64,000 bases of DNA from Bacteroidota bacterium. Lineage in GTDB: Bacteria > Bacteroidota > Bacteroidia > JACCXN01. This document shows, piece after piece, positions 37,048 through 45,819 of this stretch. The position numbers were made by a program, and so were the translations under genes. Location of the stretch: the NCBI GenBank assembly GCA_013696965.1, contig JACCXN010000044.1, positions 62,001-126,000 of the forward strand. Direction: 5' to 3'. The notes below the pieces were generated by a model, which worked only from the letters and a program-made list of their open reading frames with translations, was not told where the DNA came from and made no database searches. How positions within the stretch are numbered: position 1 is the stretch's first letter; every line of letters begins with the position of its first letter.

Positions 37048-38319
37048 ATGTTACAAGTCAGTGTAATCAGAGAAAATACCAAAGAGGTAATTCAAAGGCT
37101 TGCCGTTAAAAATTTCCAGGCAGAAGCGATAATTAATAGTATTATTGATTTAGATAACCAGCGCAAAAAAATCCAGACGGAACTTGATGCCATACTATCT
37201 GATGCAAATAACATAGCCAGAGAGATTGGAGAGTTGTTTAAATTAAACAAAGCAGCGGAGGCCAATGACTTAAAAAATAAAAGCGCAGCAATTAAAGAAA
37301 CCAGCCGTGAATTGCAGGAAGAACTTAATAAAACGGAAGAAGAAATAAAGCAACAGCTTTATCTTGTTCCCAATCTTCCCCATAAAAGCGTTCCCAGGGG
37401 AAAAACTCCAGAAGACAATGAAATTGTGCACAGCGAGGGTGATATTCCTCAAATGGCTGAAGATGCAAAGCCTCACTGGGATTTGGCAAAAACATATGAC
37501 ATAATTGATTTTGAACTTGGAGTGAAAATTACAGGAGCAGGATTTCCTGTATACAAGGGCAAGGGCGCAAGACTTCAGAGAGGCTTGATAAATTTCTTTT
37601 TAGATGAGGCTCATAAAGCTGGTTATGAAGAATATCTTCCACCTTTAATGGTAAATGAGGCCTCTGCAATTGGTACAGGCCAACTCCCGGATAAGGAAGC
37701 ACAAATGTATCATGTTGGACTGGATAATTTTTACCTTATTCCTACGGCTGAGGTTCCAATTACCAATATTCATCGTGATGTAATTTACAAATCAGATGAA
37801 TTGCCAATCAAAAACACCGCATATACTCCATGTTTCAGAAGGGAGGCAGGCTCTTATGGAAAGGATGTTAGAGGATTAAACCGTTTGCACCAGTTTGATA
37901 AGGTGGAAATAGTGCAAGTACAGCACCCTTTAAATTCCTATACTGCATTAGAGCAAATGGTAGATCATGTTAAAGGATTAATGCAAAAGTTAAATCTTCC
38001 TTTCCGTATTTTAAGACTTTGTGGAGGAGATATGAGTTTTGCCTCTGCCTTAACTTATGATTTTGAAGTTTATGCCGCAGCCCAAAAAAAATGGCTTGAG
38101 GTAAGTTCTGTTTCTAATTTTGAATCTTTCCAGTCAAACCGACTTAAACTTCGTTTTAAAGAAAGAGATGAAAAGCCACAACTTGCCCATACACTAAATG
38201 GAAGCGCACTTGCTTTGCCGCGAATTGTAGCTGCTTTGCTTGAAAACAACCAAACTTCCGAAGGTATTATAATGCCCGAGGCCATTAGGGCATACACAGG
38301 ATTTGATAAAATAAGTTAA
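37048..38319 (+). CDS. serS: Seryl-tRNA synthetase
   Basis: This class II aminoacyl-tRNA synthetase charges tRNA(Ser). The N-terminal ~110 residues form the long antiparallel coiled coil that grips the tRNA variable arm. The catalytic core has TAEVPITN near residue 234, FRREAGSYGKDVRGLNRLHQ near residue 265 (motif 2) and a motif 3 region with NGSALALPRIVAALLEN near the end. At 423 aa it is full length. It follows rpmA by 117 bp, beyond a terminator. Confidence 0.97.
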   Translation: MLQVSVIRENTKEVIQRLAVKNFQAEAIINSIIDLDNQRKKIQTELDAILSDANNIAREIGELFKLNKAAEANDLKNKSAAIKETSRELQEELNKTEEEIKQQLYLVPNLPHKSVPRGKTPEDNEIVHSEGDIPQMAEDAKPHWDLAKTYDIIDFELGVKITGAGFPVYKGKGARLQRGLINFFLDEAHKAGYEEYLPPLMVNEASAIGTGQLPDKEAQMYHVGLDNFYLIPTAEVPITNIHRDVIYKSDELPIKNTAYTPCFRREAGSYGKDVRGLNRLHQFDKVEIVQVQHPLNSYTALEQMVDHVKGLMQKLNLPFRILRLCGGDMSFASALTYDFEVYAAAQKKWLEVSSVSNFESFQSNRLKLRFKERDEKPQLAHTLNGSALALPRIVAALLENNQTSEGIIMPEAIRAYTGFDKIS

Positions 38320-38379
38320 AATGCACTGAAACATCCCAGTAAAAAGACCGTTTGGATTTTATTCAGTAACTTTAGAGTG

Positions 38380-38931
38380 ATGCGAATATTCTTAACCCAA
38401 ATTACAGTGCTGTTTTTTATTTTTGCTGCTTTTTCCTGCACCAAAAATAAACATGCCGGAGAAATTCGTAGCCTTGATAGCTTATACCAGGGAATTATTA
38501 GTGTTGAAAAACAATTAAGTCAAATTGACACCCTGAAAATTCAAAGGACCTATGAGGAAATTGTTCGCAATATTAAGTTTATCCGTCAAAACTTCCATGG
38601 CACTTATGACAAGTCTTCAATAGAATTAATTACAGCATATAAGAATACTCGAAAACCACTTTATAATTTCCAATTTAATAGTGTGCAAATATTACACGAA
38701 CTTGATTATAGTAAAAAACAGTTGGAACACTTGGTATTTGACTTGAGAAAAGGAACAATATCAGATGAAAATGCTTCAATTTATTTTTCAGATGAACGAA
38801 TTGCTGCAAAAAGAATTCACGGTGAATCAAAATTGTTGGCAGATTCCTTAAATTCTGCATTACAAAAATTTCAGGAGCTTCACCCATTGGTTCAAGAATT
38901 TATTAACGAAAATATTATAAAAGCTTCTTAA
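38380..38931 (+). CDS. Hypothetical lipoprotein, 183 aa
   Basis: I prefer the ATG at 38380 over a GTG one codon earlier. A lipoprotein signal peptide (FFIFAAFSCTKNK) places the lipid-modified Cys at about residue 20. The mature part is mainly helical with several charged heptad-like stretches (LDSLYQGIISVEKQLSQI; ESKLLADSLNSALQKFQE). I recognise no family. Its stop lies 5 bp before the next ATG, so it is co-expressed with the large TPR protein that follows and may be its envelope partner. Confidence 0.75.
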   Translation: MRIFLTQITVLFFIFAAFSCTKNKHAGEIRSLDSLYQGIISVEKQLSQIDTLKIQRTYEEIVRNIKFIRQNFHGTYDKSSIELITAYKNTRKPLYNFQFNSVQILHELDYSKKQLEHLVFDLRKGTISDENASIYFSDERIAAKRIHGESKLLADSLNSALQKFQELHPLVQEFINENIIKAS

Positions 38932-38936
38932 AATTG

Positions 38937-40805
38937 ATGAAAATACAGTTGGCGAAAATATTTTTATTTGTTTTAGTGCTTTTACACTCTTTTGTAAATG
39001 CCCAAATAGAAACATCCCCTGATAATGAAGCACCGCAACCTACAGGTTCTGACGAACAATTGGCCGCCCATTTCTTTCAAAACAAGGAATATGATAAGGC
39101 TGTAATTTATTACGAAAAACTTTTTGAAAAAAGCAGGCTTGATTTTTATTATGGATATTACCTGGACTGTTTAATTGAGCTTAAAGAGTATAAAAAAGCT
39201 GAAAAAATAATTAAGAAGCAATTGAAGCAAAACCCCCTTAAACTGGGTTATCAGGTTGATCTGGGATATGTTTTGCAGAGTTCAGGTGAAAATGCCAAAG
39301 CGAAAAAAGAATTTGATCATGCATTATCACAGCTTTCACCAAGTCAGGGACAAATTTTTGAAGTGGCCAATGCTTTCATAAAACGTAAAGAACTTGATTA
39401 TGCCCTTTTAACTTATGAAAAGGGACGAAAATTGTTAAAAAATTCGTATCCTTTTAGTTTTGAAATTGCAGAGATTTATTTTCAAAAAGGAAATCTTGAG
39501 GGAATGATTAATGAATATTTAGACGTTCTTCTCATTAATGATGCCTATATACAACAGGTTCAGAATTACCTACAGCGAATTTATGATACAGATATGCAGG
39601 GGGGATCTAAGGGAAGCGAACTTGTAAAAAATCAATTGCTAATAAGAATACAAAAATATCCCGACAAAATAACCTATGCAGAAATGTTAATTTGGCTATT
39701 TATTCAGGAGAAGAACTTCAGCGCAGCTCTTATTCAAACAAAGGCAATAGATAAAAGGTTAAAAGAAGAAGGAGGAAGGTTAATTACTCTTGCTAAGACT
39801 TGTGTTTCAAACCATGATTACAAAACTGCTATAAGTGCTTATCAGGCAGTAATTGAAAAAGGCCCTGAAAATTATTACTATATAATTTCAAAAATAGAAC
39901 TGCTGGAGGTTTTAAATAAAAAAATTATTGAACAAGTTGATTATACCCGTGAGGATATTATTACTCTTGAAAAAAGTTACCTTTCAACACTCCAGGAACT
40001 TGGAAAATCTGCCAGTACTGCACCTTTGTTAAAAGGTTTGGGACATTTATATGCATTTTATCTTTTTGATATTGAAAATGCCATAGCATTGCTTGAGGAA
40101 AGTTTAAAAATTCCGGGAGTTTCAAATACCTTTATGGCTGAAGTGAAATTGTTGCTTGCCGATATCTTGCTTATGAGCGGTGATATATGGGAAGCTTCGC
40201 TTTATTATTCCCAGGTTGAAAAATCTTTTAAGCATGACCCAATTGGTGATGAAGCAAAACTGCGTAATGCAAAAATTTCATATTATACGGGGGATTTTGC
40301 CTGGTCACAAGCCCAGCTTGATGTGCTCAAAGGCTCTACTTCAAAGTTAATTGCCAACGATGCAATGAGGCTTTCCTTGTTGATTACCGATAATTCTACT
40401 GTAGATACCACACTCCTTCCATTGGAGATGTATGCCAATGCTGAGCTGCTTTCTTTTCAAAATAAAGACGATGAAGCCATTTTAATTCTTGATTCTATTC
40501 ATACTTTATTTCCTGGACATGCACTTGCGGATGAAATAGTATTTAAAAAAGCAAGCATCTTAATTAAAAAGCAGGACTATCAGGGCGCATCCAAACAGCT
40601 ATTAAAAATAGTTAAAACCTATAGTTATGATATTCTTGCAGATGACGCCTTATTCAAGCTAGCTGAAATACACCATTTCAAGTTTAAAGATTTGGAAAAA
40701 GCTAAGGAATATTACCATAAATTAATGTTGGACTATCCTGGCAGCACACTAACTGTTGAAGCCAGGAAAAGATACCGGGAATTACGGGGTGATAAATTGA
40801 ATTGA
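38937..40805 (+). CDS. Secreted TPR-repeat protein, 622 aa
   Basis: The ATG at 38937 starts a signal peptide (MKIQLAKIFLFVLVLLHSFV, cleaved after NAQ). Nearly the whole protein is helical TPR-type repeats (for example NKEYDKAVIYYEKLFEK near residue 43 and DLEKAKEYYHKLMLDYPGST near the C-terminus). The last repeats resemble the outer-membrane lipoprotein/YbgF type, with spacing of ~35 residues. Such periplasmic TPR proteins scaffold envelope complexes; the partner is not known. It is translationally close to the upstream lipoprotein. Confidence 0.8.
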   Translation: MKIQLAKIFLFVLVLLHSFVNAQIETSPDNEAPQPTGSDEQLAAHFFQNKEYDKAVIYYEKLFEKSRLDFYYGYYLDCLIELKEYKKAEKIIKKQLKQNPLKLGYQVDLGYVLQSSGENAKAKKEFDHALSQLSPSQGQIFEVANAFIKRKELDYALLTYEKGRKLLKNSYPFSFEIAEIYFQKGNLEGMINEYLDVLLINDAYIQQVQNYLQRIYDTDMQGGSKGSELVKNQLLIRIQKYPDKITYAEMLIWLFIQEKNFSAALIQTKAIDKRLKEEGGRLITLAKTCVSNHDYKTAISAYQAVIEKGPENYYYIISKIELLEVLNKKIIEQVDYTREDIITLEKSYLSTLQELGKSASTAPLLKGLGHLYAFYLFDIENAIALLEESLKIPGVSNTFMAEVKLLLADILLMSGDIWEASLYYSQVEKSFKHDPIGDEAKLRNAKISYYTGDFAWSQAQLDVLKGSTSKLIANDAMRLSLLITDNSTVDTTLLPLEMYANAELLSFQNKDDEAILILDSIHTLFPGHALADEIVFKKASILIKKQDYQGASKQLLKIVKTYSYDILADDALFKLAEIHHFKFKDLEKAKEYYHKLMLDYPGSTLTVEARKRYRELRGDKLN

Positions 40806-41315
40806 TTGAAAGTTCAAATCCACAAAATTTTTGGAATCTAAAATCACTCAAAAAAATTCACTCGAAATTTACAAAGGAATTCAATAAAATCATTTCATAT
40901 TTGATCCACAAAGGAAATCCTAAAAGCAAACTATAAAGCATTATTTTCTTAAGCTTTTGCATTCTTTCACTTTGGCATTTTTGCAGGGAATTTATCATTT
41001 CCAACGCACTATTTCCCTTGATGATAAATTTACTTCTGCTTTCTTCAAATAAATTTTAACATGGTTTAATTTAATGTGATAAAGGGAAACCAGACTTTTT
41101 TACATCAAAAAACCGTTATGTAAAAGACGCATTTATATACAATGATTTTTAAAATGAACCCAGTGACATTTATGCAAGGTTCATTTTTAGTATATTCGCG
41201 AAAAGAAAAAATTGCAAAAAAATTCAAACAAACCACCTGGAAAAGTACTGTTTAATCAAAATTTAATTGCAAATAATTAAAAGTATGATAGAAAATCATA
41301 AAAAATAAAATACAA
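40806..41315. other. 510-bp intergenic region with a hairpin
   Basis: No ORF of note and no tRNA-like cloverleaf. The clearest structure is a perfect 10-bp stem, AAAATGAACC (41151-41160) with GGTTCATTTT (41178-41187), around a 17-nt loop, roughly 130 bp ahead of the DUF4286 gene. It lacks a good T tract, so it may be a leader structure, a small RNA element or chance. Confidence 0.45.
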
Positions 41316-41615
41316 ATGATAATTTACAATGTTACAGTTAATATAGAGAATGATGTGCGCGAGGAATGGTTAAAATGGATGAAAGAAGTTCATATACCCA
41401 ATGTAATGAGTACAGGACTTTTTATAGAGAATCGTATGCTCAAAGTACTTGTTGACGAAGAATCAGGAACAACATATTCCATACAATATACCTGCAAAAG
41501 AATGGAGGATATTCAAATCTATCAAAGGGACCATGCTCCACAATTGCAAAAAGAACATATAGAAAAATACAAGGGGAAATTTGTTGCATTTCGTACTTTA
41601 CTTGAAGTTGTATAA
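41316..41615 (+). CDS. DUF4286 family protein
   Basis: This 99-aa protein opens MIIYNVTVNIENDVREEWLK and has WMKEVHIPNVMSTGLF, typical of DUF4286, a dimeric alpha-beta barrel-like fold found mostly in Bacteroidota. The function is unknown. Its stop is 3 bp before rsmA, a pairing that I recall as frequent in the phylum, so the two are co-translated. Confidence 0.88.
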   Translation: MIIYNVTVNIENDVREEWLKWMKEVHIPNVMSTGLFIENRMLKVLVDEESGTTYSIQYTCKRMEDIQIYQRDHAPQLQKEHIEKYKGKFVAFRTLLEVV

Positions 41616-41618
41616 AAA

Positions 41619-42395
41619 ATGGAAAAAGTTAGAGCAAAAAAACATTTAGGCCAGCATTTTTTAAATGATGAAGGTATTGCCAAAAATATAGTTGATAGCC
41701 TTACTAAGGCGGGTTATAAAAAAGTAATGGAAATAGGCCCGGGAATGGGTGTGCTTACTAAATACCTTATTCTTGATAAGGAAATTGAACTTTCAGTAAT
41801 TGAACTAGACAGAGAATCCATTGAATATTTGAAGAATCATTTTCCTGAATTGGATAAACGGATTATTTCTGCGGATTTTTTAAAGTTTCCTTTGGAAGAG
41901 TATTTCCATGAATCTTTTGCTATAATTGGAAACTTCCCCTATAATATTTCCTCCCAAATCCTTTTTAAAGTACTTGAGCATAAAGAAAGTATACCAGAGT
42001 TGGTTGGAATGTTCCAAAAAGAAGTGGCACAAAGGCTTGCCTCGCCTCCTAAAAATAAAGCTTATGGAATTTTAAGTGTGCTTTTACAGGCTTATTATGA
42101 TATTGAATATTTATTTACAGTAAATGAAGATGTTTTTACTCCTCCTCCTAAAGTGAAATCAGCGGTTATTCGTATAAAGAGAAACAATAGAGTAAGCCTT
42201 GGATGTGATGATGCAGCGTTTAAAAAAGTGATAAAAATGGGTTTCAACCAGCGCAGAAAAACGCTCCGTAATGCACTTAAAGCAATGCTGCCAGAGGATA
42301 AGCAAGCACTTGAAAGTTCAGGGTACCTTACCAAAAGAGCGGAAGAACTTTCGGTGGAAGATTTTGTTGAACTCACTAAAATGTTGAATGTATAA
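41619..42395 (+). CDS. rsmA: 16S rRNA (adenine1518-N6/adenine1519-N6)-dimethyltransferase
   Basis: RsmA (KsgA) dimethylates two adjacent adenines in helix 45 of 16S rRNA late in 30S assembly. It shows KKHLGQHFLNDEGIAKNI at the start, the SAM motif MEIGPGMGVLTKYL near residue 38, and the catalytic NFPYNIS (the family NLPY motif with F) near residue 106. The QRRKTLRNAL segment lies near residue 210. The 258-aa length is normal. Confidence 0.96.
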   Translation: MEKVRAKKHLGQHFLNDEGIAKNIVDSLTKAGYKKVMEIGPGMGVLTKYLILDKEIELSVIELDRESIEYLKNHFPELDKRIISADFLKFPLEEYFHESFAIIGNFPYNISSQILFKVLEHKESIPELVGMFQKEVAQRLASPPKNKAYGILSVLLQAYYDIEYLFTVNEDVFTPPPKVKSAVIRIKRNNRVSLGCDDAAFKKVIKMGFNQRRKTLRNALKAMLPEDKQALESSGYLTKRAEELSVEDFVELTKMLNV

Positions 42396-42469
42396 GGGTA
42401 TTAAATGTTTCAATTTATTATTGCCTGAATTTTCGCACCTATGACACTCCAAAACCAGTTGGCCAACAA

Positions 42470-43405
42470 ATGAAAAATATCCTATTTCTTGATACAATGC
42501 ACCCTTACCTTGAGGAGGAGCTGCTGAAAAAAGGCTATAATGTGGTTTTTGATTATACCTGGCCAAAAGAAAAAATTGAAACAATTATTCATCAGTTTGA
42601 TGGGCTGGTTTTAAGAAGCAGGTTTAAAATAGGATCAGACTTTTTAGATAAAGCGCTTAACTTAAAGTTTATTGCCAGAGGCGGTGCAGGTCTTGAAAAT
42701 ATTGATGTTGCATATGCCCTAAAGAAAGGAATCACTTGTTTGCATGCTCCCGAGGGAAACAGGGACGCAGTTGGAGAACATGCAATTGGAATGTTGTTAA
42801 GCTTGTTTAACAATTTGCCAAGGGCTGATAAGCAGGTAAGAGAAGCAGTATGGATACGTGAGGGGAATAGAGGAATTGAACTAAAAGGTAAAACCATTGG
42901 AATAATAGGATATGGCAATACAGGAGGAGCTCTTGCCAGAAAATTAAAGGGGTTCCAGGTTAAGGTTCTTGCCTATGATAAATACCGGGTTAATTATTCG
43001 GATGAATATGCCACAGAAGCCTCGGCTGAGCAAATCTTTGAACAAGCGGACATACTTAGCCTGCATCTTCCATTAACCCAGGAAACAAAGTATTTGGTAA
43101 ATTCCCAGTATATTAATAATTTCAAAAGAAACATTTTTCTTATTAATACTTCCAGAGGACCCGTAGTAAATACAGAGGACTTGGTTGAAAAAATTGAAAC
43201 AGGCAAAATTTTGGGTGCATGCCTTGATGTGTTGGAATATGAGGCTGTTTCATTTGAAAATTTGGACAAGGAAAAACTTCCTAAAGCATTTCAATATTTA
43301 GTTAACAGTGATAAGGTTCTGTTATCGCCTCACATTGCAGGATGGACGCACGAATCTTATTATAAAATATCCCAGGTTTTATTTAACAAAATCTGCCAAT
43401 TGTAA
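42470..43405 (+). CDS. D-2-hydroxyacid dehydrogenase (SerA-like)
   Basis: This NAD-dependent dehydrogenase has the Rossmann motif GIIGYGNTGGALARKL near residue 144 and the catalytic arginine in LINTSRGPVVNTEDLV near residue 225. The catalytic glutamate lies in the ~255 region and the histidine in SPHIAGWTHES near residue 286. Its 311 aa lacks the ACT domain of long phosphoglycerate dehydrogenases, so it may be a short SerA or another D-2-hydroxyacid dehydrogenase. It lies 74 bp after rsmA. Confidence 0.9.
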   Translation: MKNILFLDTMHPYLEEELLKKGYNVVFDYTWPKEKIETIIHQFDGLVLRSRFKIGSDFLDKALNLKFIARGGAGLENIDVAYALKKGITCLHAPEGNRDAVGEHAIGMLLSLFNNLPRADKQVREAVWIREGNRGIELKGKTIGIIGYGNTGGALARKLKGFQVKVLAYDKYRVNYSDEYATEASAEQIFEQADILSLHLPLTQETKYLVNSQYINNFKRNIFLINTSRGPVVNTEDLVEKIETGKILGACLDVLEYEAVSFENLDKEKLPKAFQYLVNSDKVLLSPHIAGWTHESYYKISQVLFNKICQL

Positions 43406-43432
43406 TTTTGCTTTTGTTTGCTTATAAAATGC

Positions 43433-44026
43433 TTAAACTTTCGATTTCTTTAAATTCAGATTAAAGCCAAGTCCAAAGGAAACCCGCAGTTCATCTAAAG
43501 AAATAGGTTGTGGAGCATCGAAAAGATATTTTCCATTGATATATTGTGTGCTCATAAACAAATGGAAATATTTTGATGCATAATAATTAAAGCCAATAGA
43601 AAGGGATAAAAGGGGATTGGGGCTTGCATTATATAACATCAAACTTTCCTGATCTCCGTTTGTTCCTGGCTTTGCCAAAGAATAGGCAACACCTGGTTGA
43701 AAAGCAATATAAGGATCAATTGTTTTTTCCTTAAGTAAATGGTATGAAATACCTGCAAAAAGAGAATGATTGAATTCGAAAAAATGATTGTTCATTAATG
43801 AACCTAAAAAGTAATAGGATTCTCCTTTAATTGAAACCTGTTCGCTTACATAATACTCCAAATCACCATTTAGATAAATATGTGTTACTGGTTGTTTTAA
43901 CATGTTTCCCGTGGATAAAGTTGCTGTTGCACGGAGTATTCCCTCCTTTGGAAAAACAGTTTTCTGAGCAATTAATGAAATTGGGAGCAAGCCCAAACAT
44001 ACAAGAATAAACAAAGAGTATTTCAT
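43433..44026 (-). CDS. Predicted outer-membrane beta-barrel protein
   Basis: I prefer the ATG at 44026, which begins the signal peptide MKYSLFILVCLGLLPISLIA. An in-frame ATG at 44065 would add 13 basic residues and overlap the methyltransferase by 11 bp. The ~197-aa product has amphipathic strands rich in Tyr and Phe (HLFMSTQYINGKYLF) and a last strand ELRVSFGLGFNLNLKK typical of an outer-membrane barrel. It is the last gene of a three-gene leftward run; the function is unknown. Confidence 0.7.
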   Translation of the reverse strand: MKYSLFILVCLGLLPISLIAQKTVFPKEGILRATATLSTGNMLKQPVTHIYLNGDLEYYVSEQVSIKGESYYFLGSLMNNHFFEFNHSLFAGISYHLLKEKTIDPYIAFQPGVAYSLAKPGTNGDQESLMLYNASPNPLLSLSIGFNYYASKYFHLFMSTQYINGKYLFDAPQPISLDELRVSFGLGFNLNLKKSKV

Positions 44027-44054
44027 TGCTAAATGGATTAAATGCTTTAACTTT

Positions 44055-44879
44055 TTAACTTTCAACTTTTTTCACAGCCTGGGCCTGAATAAAAGAACAG
44101 AAAAAAACACCTTGGGAATTATCAGCAATAAATGCAAATTCCTTTTTTACCTCTTCTGTTGTTTTATGGCTAACAAGGCCAGCATTTAATAAATTAGGTG
44201 CTGCACTTAATAAAAGTTCTGTCCAATATTCAATTGTTTTTCTTTTATATTTAATGTCTCTGTTATCGGCATGGAAATATTTTGTTTTCGTTGTGATACT
44301 ACTAAATTCTGCAGAAGCCAAAAGATTTCCCAATTTTGCTCCCACATTGGGGTCGCCACCTGCTTTCTCCTGGAATAAATTATACTGATTCCAGAATTCT
44401 TCTATATTCGGAGAAAAGGGAAAAGTATAAAAGGTAGCATTGAATACTTCAGAGGCAATTAGCACACCACCGGGCTTTAAAACTCGAAATGCCTCCTTTA
44501 AAACTTTCCCTGGATTATTAACATGCTCGAGTATCCAGCATAAAAAAACACTGTCAAAAGTAGCATCTTCAAAATCCATACACTCTGCATTCATTTGTTG
44601 CAAATCAAATCGTCCTTTAAAGCCGGGATTTTGATCCAGGTAATGTTTTGCTGTTTGAAGTTGGGTAGTAGAGGAATCAATTCCTGTAATATGAATAGCA
44701 GGAAATTTGTTTAATAAAATTGCAGATTGAGCCCCAACTCCAGAACCGATTTCCAACAGGTTTTTAGCCGAGGATAAATCAATTTCTGAATAAACCATTT
44801 GCTCCAGGAATAATGCTTGCTGAACAAGCCTTTGTTGTTCCTTTTCCGAATACCCGTGAAGGTATATGCCCTCTACCAT
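44055..44879 (-). CDS. SAM-dependent class I methyltransferase
   Basis: The SAM motif LLEIGSGVGAQSAILLNKF lies near residue 41 and the later motif FDSVFLCWILEHVNNPGKVL near residue 108, with VLKPGGVLIASEVF following. The 274-aa protein belongs to the broad UbiE/Methyltransf_11 group. The substrate is unknown. Its start overlaps the upstream gene stop by 7 bp and it is flanked on both sides by beta-barrel genes, a tight unit. Confidence 0.88.
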   Translation of the reverse strand: MVEGIYLHGYSEKEQQRLVQQALFLEQMVYSEIDLSSAKNLLEIGSGVGAQSAILLNKFPAIHITGIDSSTTQLQTAKHYLDQNPGFKGRFDLQQMNAECMDFEDATFDSVFLCWILEHVNNPGKVLKEAFRVLKPGGVLIASEVFNATFYTFPFSPNIEEFWNQYNLFQEKAGGDPNVGAKLGNLLASAEFSSITTKTKYFHADNRDIKYKRKTIEYWTELLLSAAPNLLNAGLVSHKTTEEVKKEFAFIADNSQGVFFCSFIQAQAVKKVES

Positions 44880-45520
44880 AAATCTGTAATTGCTATATTA
44901 AGACTAACAGTGAATAGTAAATGACCTTCAAGGCTAAGGTTTTTTTGGTTGTCCTCTTTTATTCTAAGGAAGCTTTCACCATTAATTCCAGCCTTTTCGG
45001 TATGTATATCATTGCCAAGATGAGTCATATATTGAGCGGCAAGAGAAACGTCTGCCTTTGGTGAAATGTGAAAATGAGTACCTGCACCCAATTGAACAGC
45101 AGAGCTCCACCGGCTTAAATTATTTTTAAGAAGATTAATTTCGGGATTTGAGTTGGTGCTGATTTTTGTAAAATCAAAACAATGCCCTGCAAGAATATAA
45201 GGGGTAAATTTCGCTTCATTGTAATCTTTGAATGGATAGAACATTACGGACCAGCCAATATGTGCATCAACTCTATTTCCAAGCCCACCGATATCAGTAG
45301 TAATATAATCTGTGAACCATTCCGTATTTAATTTATTTGCCAATTTTAATCGTAACTGACCACCAACTCCAGTTCCTATGTAACCATTACTCCCAAATGC
45401 ACTAATAGTGCTTCGCATTCCGAGTTGCAAAAAACCTCCATCGTTTTTTGTTGGAGTGAGTTTCTGTGCACTTAAAAGGCAGGGATTTATTAAAAACAAA
45501 CAAAGCAGGACTTTCTTCAT
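44873..45520 (-). CDS. Predicted outer-membrane protein, 215 aa
   Basis: The open frame runs back to 45679, but those codons pass through a repeat element and are unlikely to be translated. I choose the ATG at 45520, which begins the signal peptide MKKVLLCLFLINPCLLSAQ. The mature protein has alternating strands and glycine-rich turns (LQLGMRSTISAFGSNGYIGT, VGGQLRLKLANKL) and ends in GHLLFTVSLNIAITDLW, consistent with an outer-membrane barrel. No family assigned. The stop overlaps the methyltransferase start. Confidence 0.7.
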   Translation of the reverse strand: MKKVLLCLFLINPCLLSAQKLTPTKNDGGFLQLGMRSTISAFGSNGYIGTGVGGQLRLKLANKLNTEWFTDYITTDIGGLGNRVDAHIGWSVMFYPFKDYNEAKFTPYILAGHCFDFTKISTNSNPEINLLKNNLSRWSSAVQLGAGTHFHISPKADVSLAAQYMTHLGNDIHTEKAGINGESFLRIKEDNQKNLSLEGHLLFTVSLNIAITDLW

Positions 45521-45568
45521 AAATTCAGGAAATATGTTGCTATTCATACTGTTTAAAGTTTGTTTTTG

Positions 45569-45616
45569 TTTCAAATATCTTAATGTCCGGTATTTCAAAT
45601 ATCTTAATGTCCGGTA
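45569..45616. repeat. Exact 24-bp tandem duplication
   Basis: The 24-bp unit from 45569 to 45592 recurs without change at 45593-45616. Each unit ends in ATGTCCGGTA, which is also the outer end of the inverted-repeat element that follows. Confidence 0.9.
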
Positions 45617-45756
45617 AAAAAAGAAAATATTCCTCACTACACTGCGTTCGTTCGGAATGACATTGAAAGTGAGGAACATATGTTTTGGGAAACTAAAACG
45701 CTAGGAATGCCTGCTATTCCTAGCGTAGCGAGGAATCTAAAAAACTTTTACCGGAC
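45609..45756. mobile_element. MITE-like 148-bp inverted-repeat element
   Basis: The ends GTCCGGTAAAA (45609-45619) and TTTTACCGGAC (45746-45756) are perfect 11-bp inverted repeats. Imperfect pairing continues inward, joining ATTCCTCACTAC on the left with GTAGCGAGGAAT on the right. Inside lies a perfect 10-bp hairpin, CGCTAGGAAT (45699-45708) with ATTCCTAGCG (45716-45725). No coding capacity is seen. This fits a non-autonomous miniature transposable element or a palindromic intergenic repeat. No clear target-site duplication was found. Confidence 0.65.
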
Positions 45757-45794
45757 AGCAGTATTCAAATATAAATACAAAGTAAAATAATGAT

Positions 45795-45802
45795 TAATTT
45801 TG
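45795..45802 (+). promoter_or_regulatory. -7 promoter element of ctaA
   Basis: TAATTTTG matches TAnnTTTG exactly, 17 bp ahead of the haem A synthase ATG, implying a short leader. It lies just beyond the right end of the MITE-like element. Confidence 0.45.
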
Positions 45803-45819
45803 AAAAATAATTTTTTTTC

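Noticed and set aside
40806-40850. tRNA-like TTCAAATCC string after the TPR gene
   Set aside because: It resembles a T-loop by a few bases only; no acceptor stem, anticodon arm or D-loop could be folded around it.
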